Positions 1-7,770 of a stretch of DNA of 64,000 nt are shown one piece after another (the stretch's first letter is position 1; every line of letters begins with the position of its first letter). Where the stretch lies: NCBI GenBank assembly GCA_030427205.1, contig JAUHXC010000034.1:47597-111596 (forward strand), given 5' to 3'. The translations under genes and the position numbers were made by a program. Source of the DNA: a bacterium (GTDB lineage: Bacteria; Myxococcota_A; Bradymonadia; UBA7976; UBA1532). Below the pieces are notes generated by a model. That model was not told the DNA's origin and did not search any database. It was given only the letters and a program-made list of their open reading frames with translations.

Positions 1-19
1 CACGCGCTCGACGGCTCCG

Positions 20-481
20 TTTCGAACGCCGATCGGCCGTGATGTGCGCCCGCAGCCCGTCGACCGCGTCCGGCGAGCATGGCCCACGCGCCTCGCGGCC
101 GTGGCACGGGGCCCCACGACGAGCCATCACCCCCCTGTGCCACGGCGCGTCGGGGCCGTCTTGCGCCGCGCAGCGCCCCGTGGCACGGCGCGGCGGCGGG
201 TTCGGTCGGCGCGTCTACGGCGTCGCCACGGGCCGAAGGGCGCTCGGCCCGTGCAGAATCGAGCCGTGGCACAGCGATTCGAGCCCCCGGGTCGTCAAAA
301 AGCGGCCCGTGCCACAGCCCGTCGGGGCCGTCTGCCGCGCCGAATCGGCCCGTCGCGCGGCCGTCGGGCGGACGCACGCGCGCACAGCGGGGAGAAACGG
401 AGCCGTCGGACGCACGCGACGGTCGATCGGCGCACGAAATCGATCCGCCGAGCGCGTGCACCGGCCGTTCGGCGTTCGAAA
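20..481. repeat. Non-coding segment bounded by a 20-bp inverted repeat
   Basis: Bases 20-39 and 462-481 are inverted copies of one another with 19 of 20 positions matching. They enclose about 420 bp in which I find no credible gene. The arms could be terminal inverted repeats of a small non-autonomous (MITE-like) element or the foot of a large folded RNA. I see no convincing target-site duplication outside the arms, so the mobile-element reading is only inference. The stretch 540-678 shows nothing recognisable. Confidence 0.45.
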
Positions 482-535
482 TCACCGCCAAGGGGGCTCG
501 ACCCGTCCGCCGACGGGCCGTGGCACGGGTCGAGC
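101..535. repeat. Cluster of GTGGCAC/GTGCCAC repeats and hairpins
   Basis: The heptamer GTGGCAC or its complement occurs six times: 101-107, 137-143, 180-186, 266-272, 309-315 and 520-526. Longer units are also repeated: 137-161 and 309-333 match at 23 of 25 bases in direct orientation. Two copies lie inside hairpins. One is a perfect 11-bp stem (496-506 with 525-535) and another a 6-bp stem (256-261 with 273-278). This looks like a degenerate repeat array, possibly transcribed as structured RNA. What it does is unknown. Confidence 0.55.
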
Positions 536-678
536 GCGTGCGCGACGATCGCCGGCAACCCGTCCGGGCCCTCGAACGAATACGCCGACCCGGGCGTTCC
601 CGTACGCTCCACCTGCGCTCTTGCCCGGCAGTACGTCGACCGCCCGTCTCGGGCGGAGCCCGGCCGAGGCGGCGGAGG

Positions 679-707
679 ATGACGCTCCCCGACCCAGTTG
701 ATATGGT
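679..707 (+). promoter_or_regulatory. Putative housekeeping-sigma promoter of the Septu-like operon
   Basis: ATGACG (679-684) resembles a -35 element. A 17-bp spacer separates it from TATGGT (702-707), a good -10 match. Transcription would begin near 714, leaving about 29 nt of leader with GAGGA (731-735) seven bases before the ATG at 743. The spacing and match are good for such G+C-rich DNA, but no experimental support is available. Confidence 0.5.
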
Positions 708-742
708 GCGGCGGACGCATCGATCCCGATGAGGAACCCTCG

Positions 743-2155
743 ATGATCATCCGACGCCTCGCGCTGGAGAACTTCCGCGGCTTCGAGAGCATGACCCTCG
801 ACCTCGACCCGGCGTTGACGGTCCTGATCGGCGCCAACGGCGCCGGCAAGAGTTCGATCATCCGCGCCCTCGCGATCGGCCTGTCGGAGTGGACCCGAGC
901 CTTCACCGCCGACGGCGCGGTCGAGTATGCGGACGACGATATCCGTTGGGTCACCGTCGACGGCAAGCCAGAGCCGATGACGCCCAGCGTGGTCCACATG
1001 ATCGTCGGCCTGCCCGGCGAAGAGCAGATCGAGAGTCGGCTCGTACGCCGAGCGCTCGACGAGCAGCGCCCGACCGCGCAGGGGCAGCTCGGCGACCGCG
1101 GTCACACGAGTCAGAAGCGGCTGGCCGACCGCGATGCGTCGACCGCGACCGATCTACCGCTCGTGGCGCTGTTCCGGGCGCGGGTCGGTGTGACGAGTTC
1201 GAGGGATGCTCCAGCGAACGAGATCCGCCGGCTGCGGTCGCGCACCTTGGCCTACCGCGACGGGCTGGCGGGCGTGCTCGCGCTCGGTGACCTGCAGACC
1301 TGGATGCGCGAGTGGGAGCTCGCGCATACTGAGCAACTGCACGACAGCTTCGACGAGTCCGCCCTCGAGGCATTGACGCATGAAGTGCTTGCCCGCATCG
1401 AGCAGGGCGAAGTGATCTCCATCGACGATGTCATGCGCGAGCGCGCTGGTGCCAGGCGCTCACCAGAGGTCGCGGTGGTCGCCGCAGCGGTCGTCGCCTG
1501 CCTCGAGGCAGCCGCTGCGTTCGCCTACGACGTTTCGTCCGCGGAAGCTCTCGTCACCTTGAAAGACGGCCGGCTCCTTCCCCTGCGCCTTCTGTCGGAC
1601 GGCCAGCAACGCGTCGCCGAGTTCGCTGCTCGACTGGCATGGATGGCCTACCGGCTCAACCCACACCACGGGATCCATGCCACCGAGCGGGCGCGGGGCG
1701 TGGTCCTCATCGACGAGATCGAACTACACCTGCATCCGCAATGGCAACAGACCGTGATCCCCCGGCTGCGCAGTACCTTTCCCGGCGTTCAGTTCATCAT
1801 CACGACCCACAGCCCACAGGTCCTGTCGACGGTTCACGCCGATCACATCCGGGCGTTGCACCTCGACGACGGGCGCGGCGAGGCGTTGCGCATCAACGAG
1901 CAGACCGAAGGGGTCGCGAGTGGCCAGGTCCTCGCCGCTGCGATGGGGGTCGACCCGATCCCTGACGTGCCCGCCTGGCATGATCTGAAGCAGTATCGGG
2001 CGCTGGTCGAAGATGGTCGGGCCGACAGCGAGCAGGCTCGGACGCTGCGCAGCACGCTCGACCGACACTTCGGACAGCGGCACCCGGTCATGCTGGAGTG
2101 CGACCAACTGAAGCGATTGATGGCATTCGCTCAGCGCCGCAGCGGCCAGTCATGA
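743..2155 (+). CDS. ptuA: PtuA-like AAA/ABC-type ATPase (Septu-type defence)
   Basis: This 470-residue ATPase of the overcoming-lysogenization/SMC-like class has Walker A G30-S38 (ending GAGKSS) directly after the 'LENFRGF' opening typical of RecF/SMC-like ATPases. It has an LSDGQQR signature (284-290), Walker B ending D324-E325, and an H-loop His356 in THSPQV. The ATG at 743 is preferred over one at 698 because GAGGA lies seven bases upstream and the protein then begins at the conserved motif. Its stop overlaps the start of an HNH nuclease gene (ATGA). That pairing is the layout of Septu PtuA/PtuB, in which the ATPase scaffolds and gates the nuclease. No reverse transcriptase is nearby, so the retron-linked form is unlikely. 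The G+C content is lower than in the rest of the window, suggesting transfer. Assignment as an ATPase is firm; Septu is inferred from the pair. Confidence 0.8.
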   Translation: MIIRRLALENFRGFESMTLDLDPALTVLIGANGAGKSSIIRALAIGLSEWTRAFTADGAVEYADDDIRWVTVDGKPEPMTPSVVHMIVGLPGEEQIESRLVRRALDEQRPTAQGQLGDRGHTSQKRLADRDASTATDLPLVALFRARVGVTSSRDAPANEIRRLRSRTLAYRDGLAGVLALGDLQTWMREWELAHTEQLHDSFDESALEALTHEVLARIEQGEVISIDDVMRERAGARRSPEVAVVAAAVVACLEAAAAFAYDVSSAEALVTLKDGRLLPLRLLSDGQQRVAEFAARLAWMAYRLNPHHGIHATERARGVVLIDEIELHLHPQWQQTVIPRLRSTFPGVQFIITTHSPQVLSTVHADHIRALHLDDGRGEALRINEQTEGVASGQVLAAAMGVDPIPDVPAWHDLKQYRALVEDGRADSEQARTLRSTLDRHFGQRHPVMLECDQLKRLMAFAQRRSGQS

Positions 2156-2808
2156 AGCGGTTGAACCGCCCCGAGGCGGGCCCCGCGTGCCTGAAGCGCT
2201 TCAAGCACGGCGTCGACAACTGGCAGGCGCTCGATGACTCCGGATACAAGCCGATCGTGAACCACGCCCTGTGGGAGATGCAGGACGGCCTCTGTGCATA
2301 CTGTGAGTGCGAACTGAAGGGGGAACGGGGCCACCGTGGCGAGATCGAGCACTTCCGGACGCGCAGTTCCAAGCCGCAACTGACCTTCGAATGGAGCAAC
2401 CTGTACCTGTCATGCCATGCAATGCATCACTGCGCAGAGCACAAAGACAACGCCAAAGGAGGCAAAGGCTACTCAGCCGACGAACTCATCGATCCGGCCG
2501 CTGAGGACCCGGACGATGTCCTCACCTTCCGGGAGTCCGGCGACGTCGCCCCCCGCGAAGGACTTGACGCAGCGGCCCGTCATCGCGCCGAGACCACGAT
2601 CCGCGTGCTCAACCTCGAGTATCGTAAGCTACGCGAGAAACGAAGAGGGCGCGCTCGCATCTATCGCCTCGACGAGCCCGATGTCGTCGCCATTCTCGCA
2701 TCATGGAGCCCCGAAGAGCGCATGGACTACGTTCGCGCTGAGTTGCAGGCCTTGCACAAAGAGCCATTCTCGGCCGCGATCCGGCAGCTCTTGAAGGGAC
2801 TCCTGTAG
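2152..2808 (+). CDS. ptuB: PtuB-like HNH nuclease (TIGR02646-like)
   Basis: A 218-residue HNH-type nuclease. It has a zinc-knuckle-like C48-x2-C51, then an EIEHF core (E66, H67) and the stretch W81-SNLYLSC-H89 with further His/Cys at 92-94, as in the TIGR02646 family found with Septu and some retrons. The 'NRPEAGPACL' N-terminus is also typical of that family. It would supply the DNA-cleaving activity controlled by the upstream ATPase. The ATG overlaps the ATPase stop by four bases (ATGA), so translation is probably coupled. The next gene starts on its last base (TAGTG), so the three form one transcript. The catalytic residues look intact, so I expect an active enzyme. Confidence 0.78.
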   Translation: MKRLNRPEAGPACLKRFKHGVDNWQALDDSGYKPIVNHALWEMQDGLCAYCECELKGERGHRGEIEHFRTRSSKPQLTFEWSNLYLSCHAMHHCAEHKDNAKGGKGYSADELIDPAAEDPDDVLTFRESGDVAPREGLDAAARHRAETTIRVLNLEYRKLREKRRGRARIYRLDEPDVVAILASWSPEERMDYVRAELQALHKEPFSAAIRQLLKGLL

Positions 2809-5800
2809 TGACGGGCAATGAGCCGAGAAGCGTCGAGCAGCGCGCGCTCGCGCTGCTCGACGCGCATGCGATACATGACGATGGCACCGACGACGGTGTA
2901 CGCTGGTGGCTCCTGCTACTCACGCTGCGACGCATCGACTGTGAGTTGACCCCCAGCAGAAACCTGATCGAGCGCATCCGCGCCAGTGCCCGGAATGTCC
3001 CCGACAAGTTGTTCGATCGCTTGCTGCGCAAGTCTCTCAGCCGCCCCTACGCGGTCCGGGATCCGCGTGCTCTCGAGCGGCTGTTTGCGGCGAGCCAACC
3101 CGATGAGTTCTCTGCTGCGCTCGCGGCACTGCCCAGCGCGCTCTCGCCCGAGCTGTTCCGGCTCGTTGGTCTGCTGGGTCTTCACCACTCATCCAGTACA
3201 CCCGATGCGACTCGGGCATGGGTGCCGGAACTCGCAAATGGCATTGGCGCGCTCGACTTGAGCCCGGACGCCGCCGTTCGAGTTGACGGGCTGCTGCGGG
3301 CAGCGGTCGACCACGGGTGGACCTCCGCATCACATCGGCTGGGCCTCGACCCGCGGATTCGCACGCTGATGGTCGACCTGTCGGTGTCTGGCACGGACGG
3401 GTCCCACGTTCTCTACGATCCACAATGCGGGGCAGGTGATCTGCTGTGCCATGCGGCGCAGACGCTGGCAGGAAGTGACCTGCGTATCGTGGGCAGCGAT
3501 ACCGATAGACTCAGTGCCTCAGTCGCCACGGCGCGGCTGCTCCTACAGGGGCACGCGGTCGACATTCGGCCGCGCGGTGAGCAGAGCATACTCGGAGAGG
3601 CCACCATCGTGGTCAACGATCCGGGGTCTGCGCGGCGGGAGCCGAGCCAACGACCCTCGGGCGAGCCGGAGCGGATACCCGGTGTCGAGCCCCCGTTGCC
3701 CCCGTCCAGCCATACCGACATCCGACGATTGACTGCGGTAATCCGCTCGATGCGCCCGGCCGCAGCAGGCGGCGCTCGGGCAGTCGTCCTGATCTCGGAT
3801 GACACCGGTGATGGCCCGCAGGACGAGCGCTTCGCTCTATGGCATTGGCTCCTTGAGGCAGGCTGGGTCGACGCATTGATCGGCCTGCCGTTGCGGTGGA
3901 CGGAACCCGACCAGGGCGTCCTGCTGCTGGTGCTCGACAATCGCCCCCGCGATACCGGGCCCCGCTTCTTCGAGGCGCCCCCCCTCGCGGCGGGCTGGGC
4001 AACCTCGGTCCGGGAGCGCCTCGCGGCGACCGACAACCCCCACAAGCAGATGAAGTCGATCACGGCGTCCACGCTGGTCGGATTGGCCGAGCGCAGATCC
4101 TACACGCAGCGGACCCGCTCGCCCGCACACCATGGGCTCGTAACCGAGGCGTCGCTTGCGCGGGTAATCGACGCCGCCGAGCGACCTTCGACGACCGTGA
4201 CTGTAGGCACATTCCTCCTACCAGATACCGGCGAACCAACCGATGACCGAGCCGTGTGGATGAAATCGGTCGTCGAGCGTCTCGCCGCGGATGCGGTACA
4301 GGCGGGCGCCGAGTTCGAGATTGGCTTCCAGCAACCGCTGGGCGACCCGAACGTACTGCGCTCTGCTCTCGAGCAGCAGATGTATCACTGCCTGATCCTG
4401 GTAGGCCCGCTGGCCGAAGAGCATCCCCGCGACGGGGCGTCCTGCGATGACTTGAAGGCCTGGGCGCCTCTCTTCGAGGGGTCTGCCCCGCGAATGGTCA
4501 TCGCGCTCGGGCAATCGCCGAATACTGAGCTCCTGCAACTGCTCAACGCGCCCTCCTCGCCGGTCGAGGCCCTGTTGATTACGGCGATCCGGGAACGGGA
4601 GACCATCGAAGCGCAACTCCGGAGCCTCTTCGCTGCGCTCGGCGAGGGTGAGCCGCTCGTCCGGGCCATGGCGGCATGCTCCACGCCCACCGCGTCACCC
4701 GGGTCGACCGAAACGATCTTTGAACTGTCCGAGCTCTCGCCGGATGCCAAAGCGCTGCGTCTCATCGAACCACTCGATGTGTACGTGATCGGTGGTCACG
4801 GGCATCGAGTGGATGGTCTGATTCGGGCTCTCGCGTCTCGCAGCCAGCCGCTGAGATCTGTTCATGTCTCGCACCTGCCGCCGGGTTCGGCGATCGCCGC
4901 GAAGACAGTGGCGAATATTCGCCGTGCCCGGTCCTATGTGGTGGCGGCCGAGGCTCAACACGAGTGGACCTTCTTCGAGCGCGAAGAGCTCTGGCGTGCT
5001 TCGGAGGAGGCAGATATCAAGGGGCGTCGACTGTGGGTCTTCGATCCATCGAGCGACGTATCGGACAACGCCAGTCGCTTGCGGTTGCCCTTCGGTCTCG
5101 CCCATCGTGAAGTCCTGCCTGCCAATGATGTCGAGGCAGCCGCAGTCATTGCATCAGCTCGGAATGCAGAGCCGGTTACTGTATCGCCATCCGTCGCGAG
5201 GGCGCAATCCGACGGCGTGACCTCACCCGACCAGCAGATCCGAGTCCGCACGCTCGTCGGCGTGGACGACCAACTCTGGCGATATGCAGAGGCTCTGACG
5301 CTGGAGATCCGGGATCAAATAGAGGCGGTCGGCGCATCGTCCGAGTTCGTGATCGAGGCACCGACGAACTCGATCGAATCGCTCGTCGACGACCTTCGGT
5401 CTGGCAAGACATCGATCCTGAACCTCATCGCCCACTTCAGCGGCGGCTCGATGGCGGCCGAAGATGTTTGGGGTAACGTGAAGCTGGGTCCGCCGGAGTT
5501 CTCGGGGATCATGGCCGGTAGCGAACTCGACTTGGTCATGCTCGTACCAGAAGAGCTCGCCCGTCGCCTGGTCATCGACGGTGCAGTCGGAGCTGCGATC
5601 GGCTTCGCTGGCCGCGTGAGCTTGGGCTGTTCGCTGGCCTTCTCGACCGCGTTCTATCGCTCGATCGCTTCGGGTGACACCTTGAACGCCGCGTTCGTCG
5701 CCGGGCGTGCCAAGGCAGCACTCCGTGGGGGAGCCGAAGCCATGCTCACGCTCCATACGCGCTCGTCACACCTCGCTCGAGTGCCGCTCTATACACCGCC

Positions 5801-6203
5801 CAAGTTCTATCTCATCGGGGAGAAAACGGGCGAGCGCGCTTGGGCTATCGAAGCACTCGAGAAGGTGCTTTCCCCCCACCGGGTCTTTCACGTCGACCAA
5901 GTTCTGCTCGGCGAAGACGAGGGCCAAAGCATGCGATCTGCGGCGAGGGCCTCCAGCGTACTCATCGCGCTCGTCGAGGGTGGCACGCTGGACGGTATCC
6001 ACGCCGACTTCGAACTCGCACTGGCTCAGGATGAGGCCGAACGCGGCCGTGGGAGGCTTCTTCCCATCTATCTCGACAACACACCGCTACACCCAGAGCT
6101 AGCCGAGAGACTCGGTCGCATCAAAGCAGCGCGACTTCACGGTCGTCGCTACCAGGGCGACGTACAGCGACTGGCGGAAGACCTCAAGCGCCTCGTCGAG
6201 TAG
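2808..6203 (+). CDS. Multidomain HsdM-like, TIR-like and CHAT-like protein
   Basis: 1131 residues, GTG start overlapping the ptuB stop (TAGTG). An N-terminal helical region leads into an HsdM-type N6-adenine methyltransferase fold: AdoMet motif I D204-PQCGAG210, then N270-DPG273 where active enzymes have N/D-PP-Y/F. A later segment resembles the HsdM strand with 'LISDD' and 'ALIGLPL'. Residues about 465-600 form an alpha/beta segment I cannot name. About 657-795 is TIR-like ('VYVIGGHG', W720-TFFE724). About 812-985 resembles a CHAT domain, but the usual GHG is G-G after H876-F-S and no catalytic Cys stands out. About 998-1131 is a second TIR-like domain ('FYLIGEKTG', ADFE1069). I infer a sensor/effector that adds DNA or AdoMet sensing and nucleotide chemistry to the nuclease pair. 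Methyltransferase activity is doubtful. I know no described protein with this architecture. Confidence 0.6.
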   Translation: MTGNEPRSVEQRALALLDAHAIHDDGTDDGVRWWLLLLTLRRIDCELTPSRNLIERIRASARNVPDKLFDRLLRKSLSRPYAVRDPRALERLFAASQPDEFSAALAALPSALSPELFRLVGLLGLHHSSSTPDATRAWVPELANGIGALDLSPDAAVRVDGLLRAAVDHGWTSASHRLGLDPRIRTLMVDLSVSGTDGSHVLYDPQCGAGDLLCHAAQTLAGSDLRIVGSDTDRLSASVATARLLLQGHAVDIRPRGEQSILGEATIVVNDPGSARREPSQRPSGEPERIPGVEPPLPPSSHTDIRRLTAVIRSMRPAAAGGARAVVLISDDTGDGPQDERFALWHWLLEAGWVDALIGLPLRWTEPDQGVLLLVLDNRPRDTGPRFFEAPPLAAGWATSVRERLAATDNPHKQMKSITASTLVGLAERRSYTQRTRSPAHHGLVTEASLARVIDAAERPSTTVTVGTFLLPDTGEPTDDRAVWMKSVVERLAADAVQAGAEFEIGFQQPLGDPNVLRSALEQQMYHCLILVGPLAEEHPRDGASCDDLKAWAPLFEGSAPRMVIALGQSPNTELLQLLNAPSSPVEALLITAIRERETIEAQLRSLFAALGEGEPLVRAMAACSTPTASPGSTETIFELSELSPDAKALRLIEPLDVYVIGGHGHRVDGLIRALASRSQPLRSVHVSHLPPGSAIAAKTVANIRRARSYVVAAEAQHEWTFFEREELWRASEEADIKGRRLWVFDPSSDVSDNASRLRLPFGLAHREVLPANDVEAAAVIASARNAEPVTVSPSVARAQSDGVTSPDQQIRVRTLVGVDDQLWRYAEALTLEIRDQIEAVGASSEFVIEAPTNSIESLVDDLRSGKTSILNLIAHFSGGSMAAEDVWGNVKLGPPEFSGIMAGSELDLVMLVPEELARRLVIDGAVGAAIGFAGRVSLGCSLAFSTAFYRSIASGDTLNAAFVAGRAKAALRGGAEAMLTLHTRSSHLARVPLYTPPKFYLIGEKTGERAWAIEALEKVLSPHRVFHVDQVLLGEDEGQSMRSAARASSVLIALVEGGTLDGIHADFELALAQDEAERGRGRLLPIYLDNTPLHPELAERLGRIKAARLHGRRYQGDVQRLAEDLKRLVE

Positions 6204-6207
6204 CGCG

Positions 6208-7770
6208 CTACAACTCCGCGCCGATCTCGATCGCCGCCGCCGGTCGGCAGGTGGGCAGGTCGGGCAGCGGGCCGCCCACGTCGACCCGGCGCACGTCGAT
6301 GCACGGGCACTGCGCCTGATCGGCCAGCGCGCACGGCGGCGGATCGACGCAGTCGCCGCCGTTGACCGTCACGAGCAGCCAGTGGTGCACATCGCCCGAC
6401 GTGAGCTCCATCGGCCCGCCGCCGCCGCCGCTGTGGATGACCGTGGTGCGGGCGACGCGCTGCTCTTCGTAGACCCCGAACTGGCTCGAGAACAAGAGCG
6501 GCACGCGGCCGCGACGCAGCGACGCGACGAAGGCCGCCGCCTCGGGGCGATGGCGGAAGCCGTCGCCGCGCACGCCGAGCGGGTCGTAGGGCGGCACGTG
6601 GGTGAAGACCAGCCGGGTCGGCGGCGGCGGCGTCGACCACCACAGGCGGCTGCCCTCGGCCAGCCAGCCCGACAGCGCGCGGCGGTCGTCCGTCGCGAGG
6701 CCCAGGTTGCCGCTGTCGAGCACGATGATGCGCGCCGGGCCGGCGTCGAAGGCGAAGGTCGAGGCCCCGATCTCGGCCCGGTAGTCATCGCCGGCGGTGC
6801 CGGCCACGTCCTGGTCGCCGAGCGTCGCGTACCAGGGCACCGGCAAGGCGTCGAGCTTCTCGACCACGCCGCGCAGCTGGCCCAGCGCGCCGTTATTGGT
6901 CAGATCGCCGGTGATCAGCGCAAACAGCGGCTCGGCGCGGGCCACCTCGCCGACGATGCGCTCGGTCCGGGCGACGTCGCCGGCCGTATTGCCCCAGACC
7001 GCGAAGCGGATGCAGTCGTCGGCGGTCACGTCGAGCCGCAGGCGATGGCGCATGACGAGCGGCGCGAGCGACAGCGGGTCGTTCTCGGGCGCGTCGTAGG
7101 TCACGCAGGCGCCGGCCGCGGGGTCGACCAGCGCCGGCGCGGCGTCGGCCGTATCGTCGCACGGCACGTCCACCGCGGCGTCGTCGAGGGTATCGCCGGC
7201 CTGTACGGTGTCGAAGCGGCAGGCCGCCGCCGTGCGGTGCCCCTCGAGGATGCGCCACGCCATGCGGTTGCGGTCGGTGCACAGGGTCCACTTGACCTCG
7301 ACCCCCGGCCGGGCGCCGGCCTCGCTGCTCGTCACCTCGAAGGGCACCTCGGCGCCGAGCGCCGTCCAGTCGGGGTCGTGCTCGTCGAAGACGAACGACA
7401 GGCCGCCGCCGCCGACGGTCCGGGTGATGTCCACCCGGGACTCCACCGCCCCGAGGAAGGGGCGCACCGTGCGCTGCAGGTCGCCGCCGGGCAGGGACTG
7501 CACCGTCAACAGCAGCGCCTGCGGGCCGCAGAGGTTGTTCTGCACGTCGACCCGGGCGTCGAAGGACTGCGCGCGGATCGTCACCGACGGCGGGCAGGTG
7601 CCGCGGGCCTCGCCGGTGGCGACGATGGCTGCGCCCCGGGCGGTGATGGTCAGGCCGGCGACGGTGTCGCTGCCCGCCTCGGCGTTGGTCTGGGCCCGAT
7701 CGCTGATCGCCTGGCCGCAGCCGGCGGTCGCCAGCGCCAGGGCCCACAGGATGATCCGCGCGCACCTCAC
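6208..7770 (-). CDS. Lipoprotein with degenerate calcineurin-like phosphoesterase domain
   Basis: 520 residues. The GTG start overlaps the stop of the upstream gene (GTGA), giving a clear lipoprotein signal peptide with Cys18 in the lipobox TAGC. The C-terminal half follows the order of a calcineurin-like metallophosphoesterase: 'VWGNTAGD', 'ITGDLTNNG', 'TLGDQD', 'FTHVPPYD', then a late Gly-rich HSGGGGGP segment. Key metal ligands differ from the family: there is no D-x-H in the first motif and GDQD replaces GNHD. It may bind metal differently or be a non-catalytic surface protein. The N-terminal half is unrecognised. It is probably anchored in the outer membrane next to the barrel-like protein encoded upstream. 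Confidence 0.6.
   Translation of the reverse strand: MRCARIILWALALATAGCGQAISDRAQTNAEAGSDTVAGLTITARGAAIVATGEARGTCPPSVTIRAQSFDARVDVQNNLCGPQALLLTVQSLPGGDLQRTVRPFLGAVESRVDITRTVGGGGLSFVFDEHDPDWTALGAEVPFEVTSSEAGARPGVEVKWTLCTDRNRMAWRILEGHRTAAACRFDTVQAGDTLDDAAVDVPCDDTADAAPALVDPAAGACVTYDAPENDPLSLAPLVMRHRLRLDVTADDCIRFAVWGNTAGDVARTERIVGEVARAEPLFALITGDLTNNGALGQLRGVVEKLDALPVPWYATLGDQDVAGTAGDDYRAEIGASTFAFDAGPARIIVLDSGNLGLATDDRRALSGWLAEGSRLWWSTPPPPTRLVFTHVPPYDPLGVRGDGFRHRPEAAAFVASLRRGRVPLLFSSQFGVYEEQRVARTTVIHSGGGGGPMELTSGDVHHWLLVTVNGGDCVDPPPCALADQAQCPCIDVRRVDVGGPLPDLPTCRPAAAIEIGAEL

Noticed and set aside
20..481. Confirmed MITE transposon
   Set aside because: The inverted arms are good but no target-site duplication is visible, and one copy alone cannot show mobility.
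101..526. GTGGCAC heptamers as sigma-54 -24 elements
   Set aside because: TGGCAC matches the -24 element, but none of the copies has TTGC at the required -12 position.
39..732. Overlapping long open frames at the left edge in several frames
   Set aside because: They are Arg/Pro/Ala-rich, differ between frames and overlap inverted repeats; this is expected of very G+C-rich non-coding DNA.
743..2808. Retron-linked Septu
   Set aside because: No reverse transcriptase gene or typical msr-msd structure is found in the flanking 740 bp or downstream.
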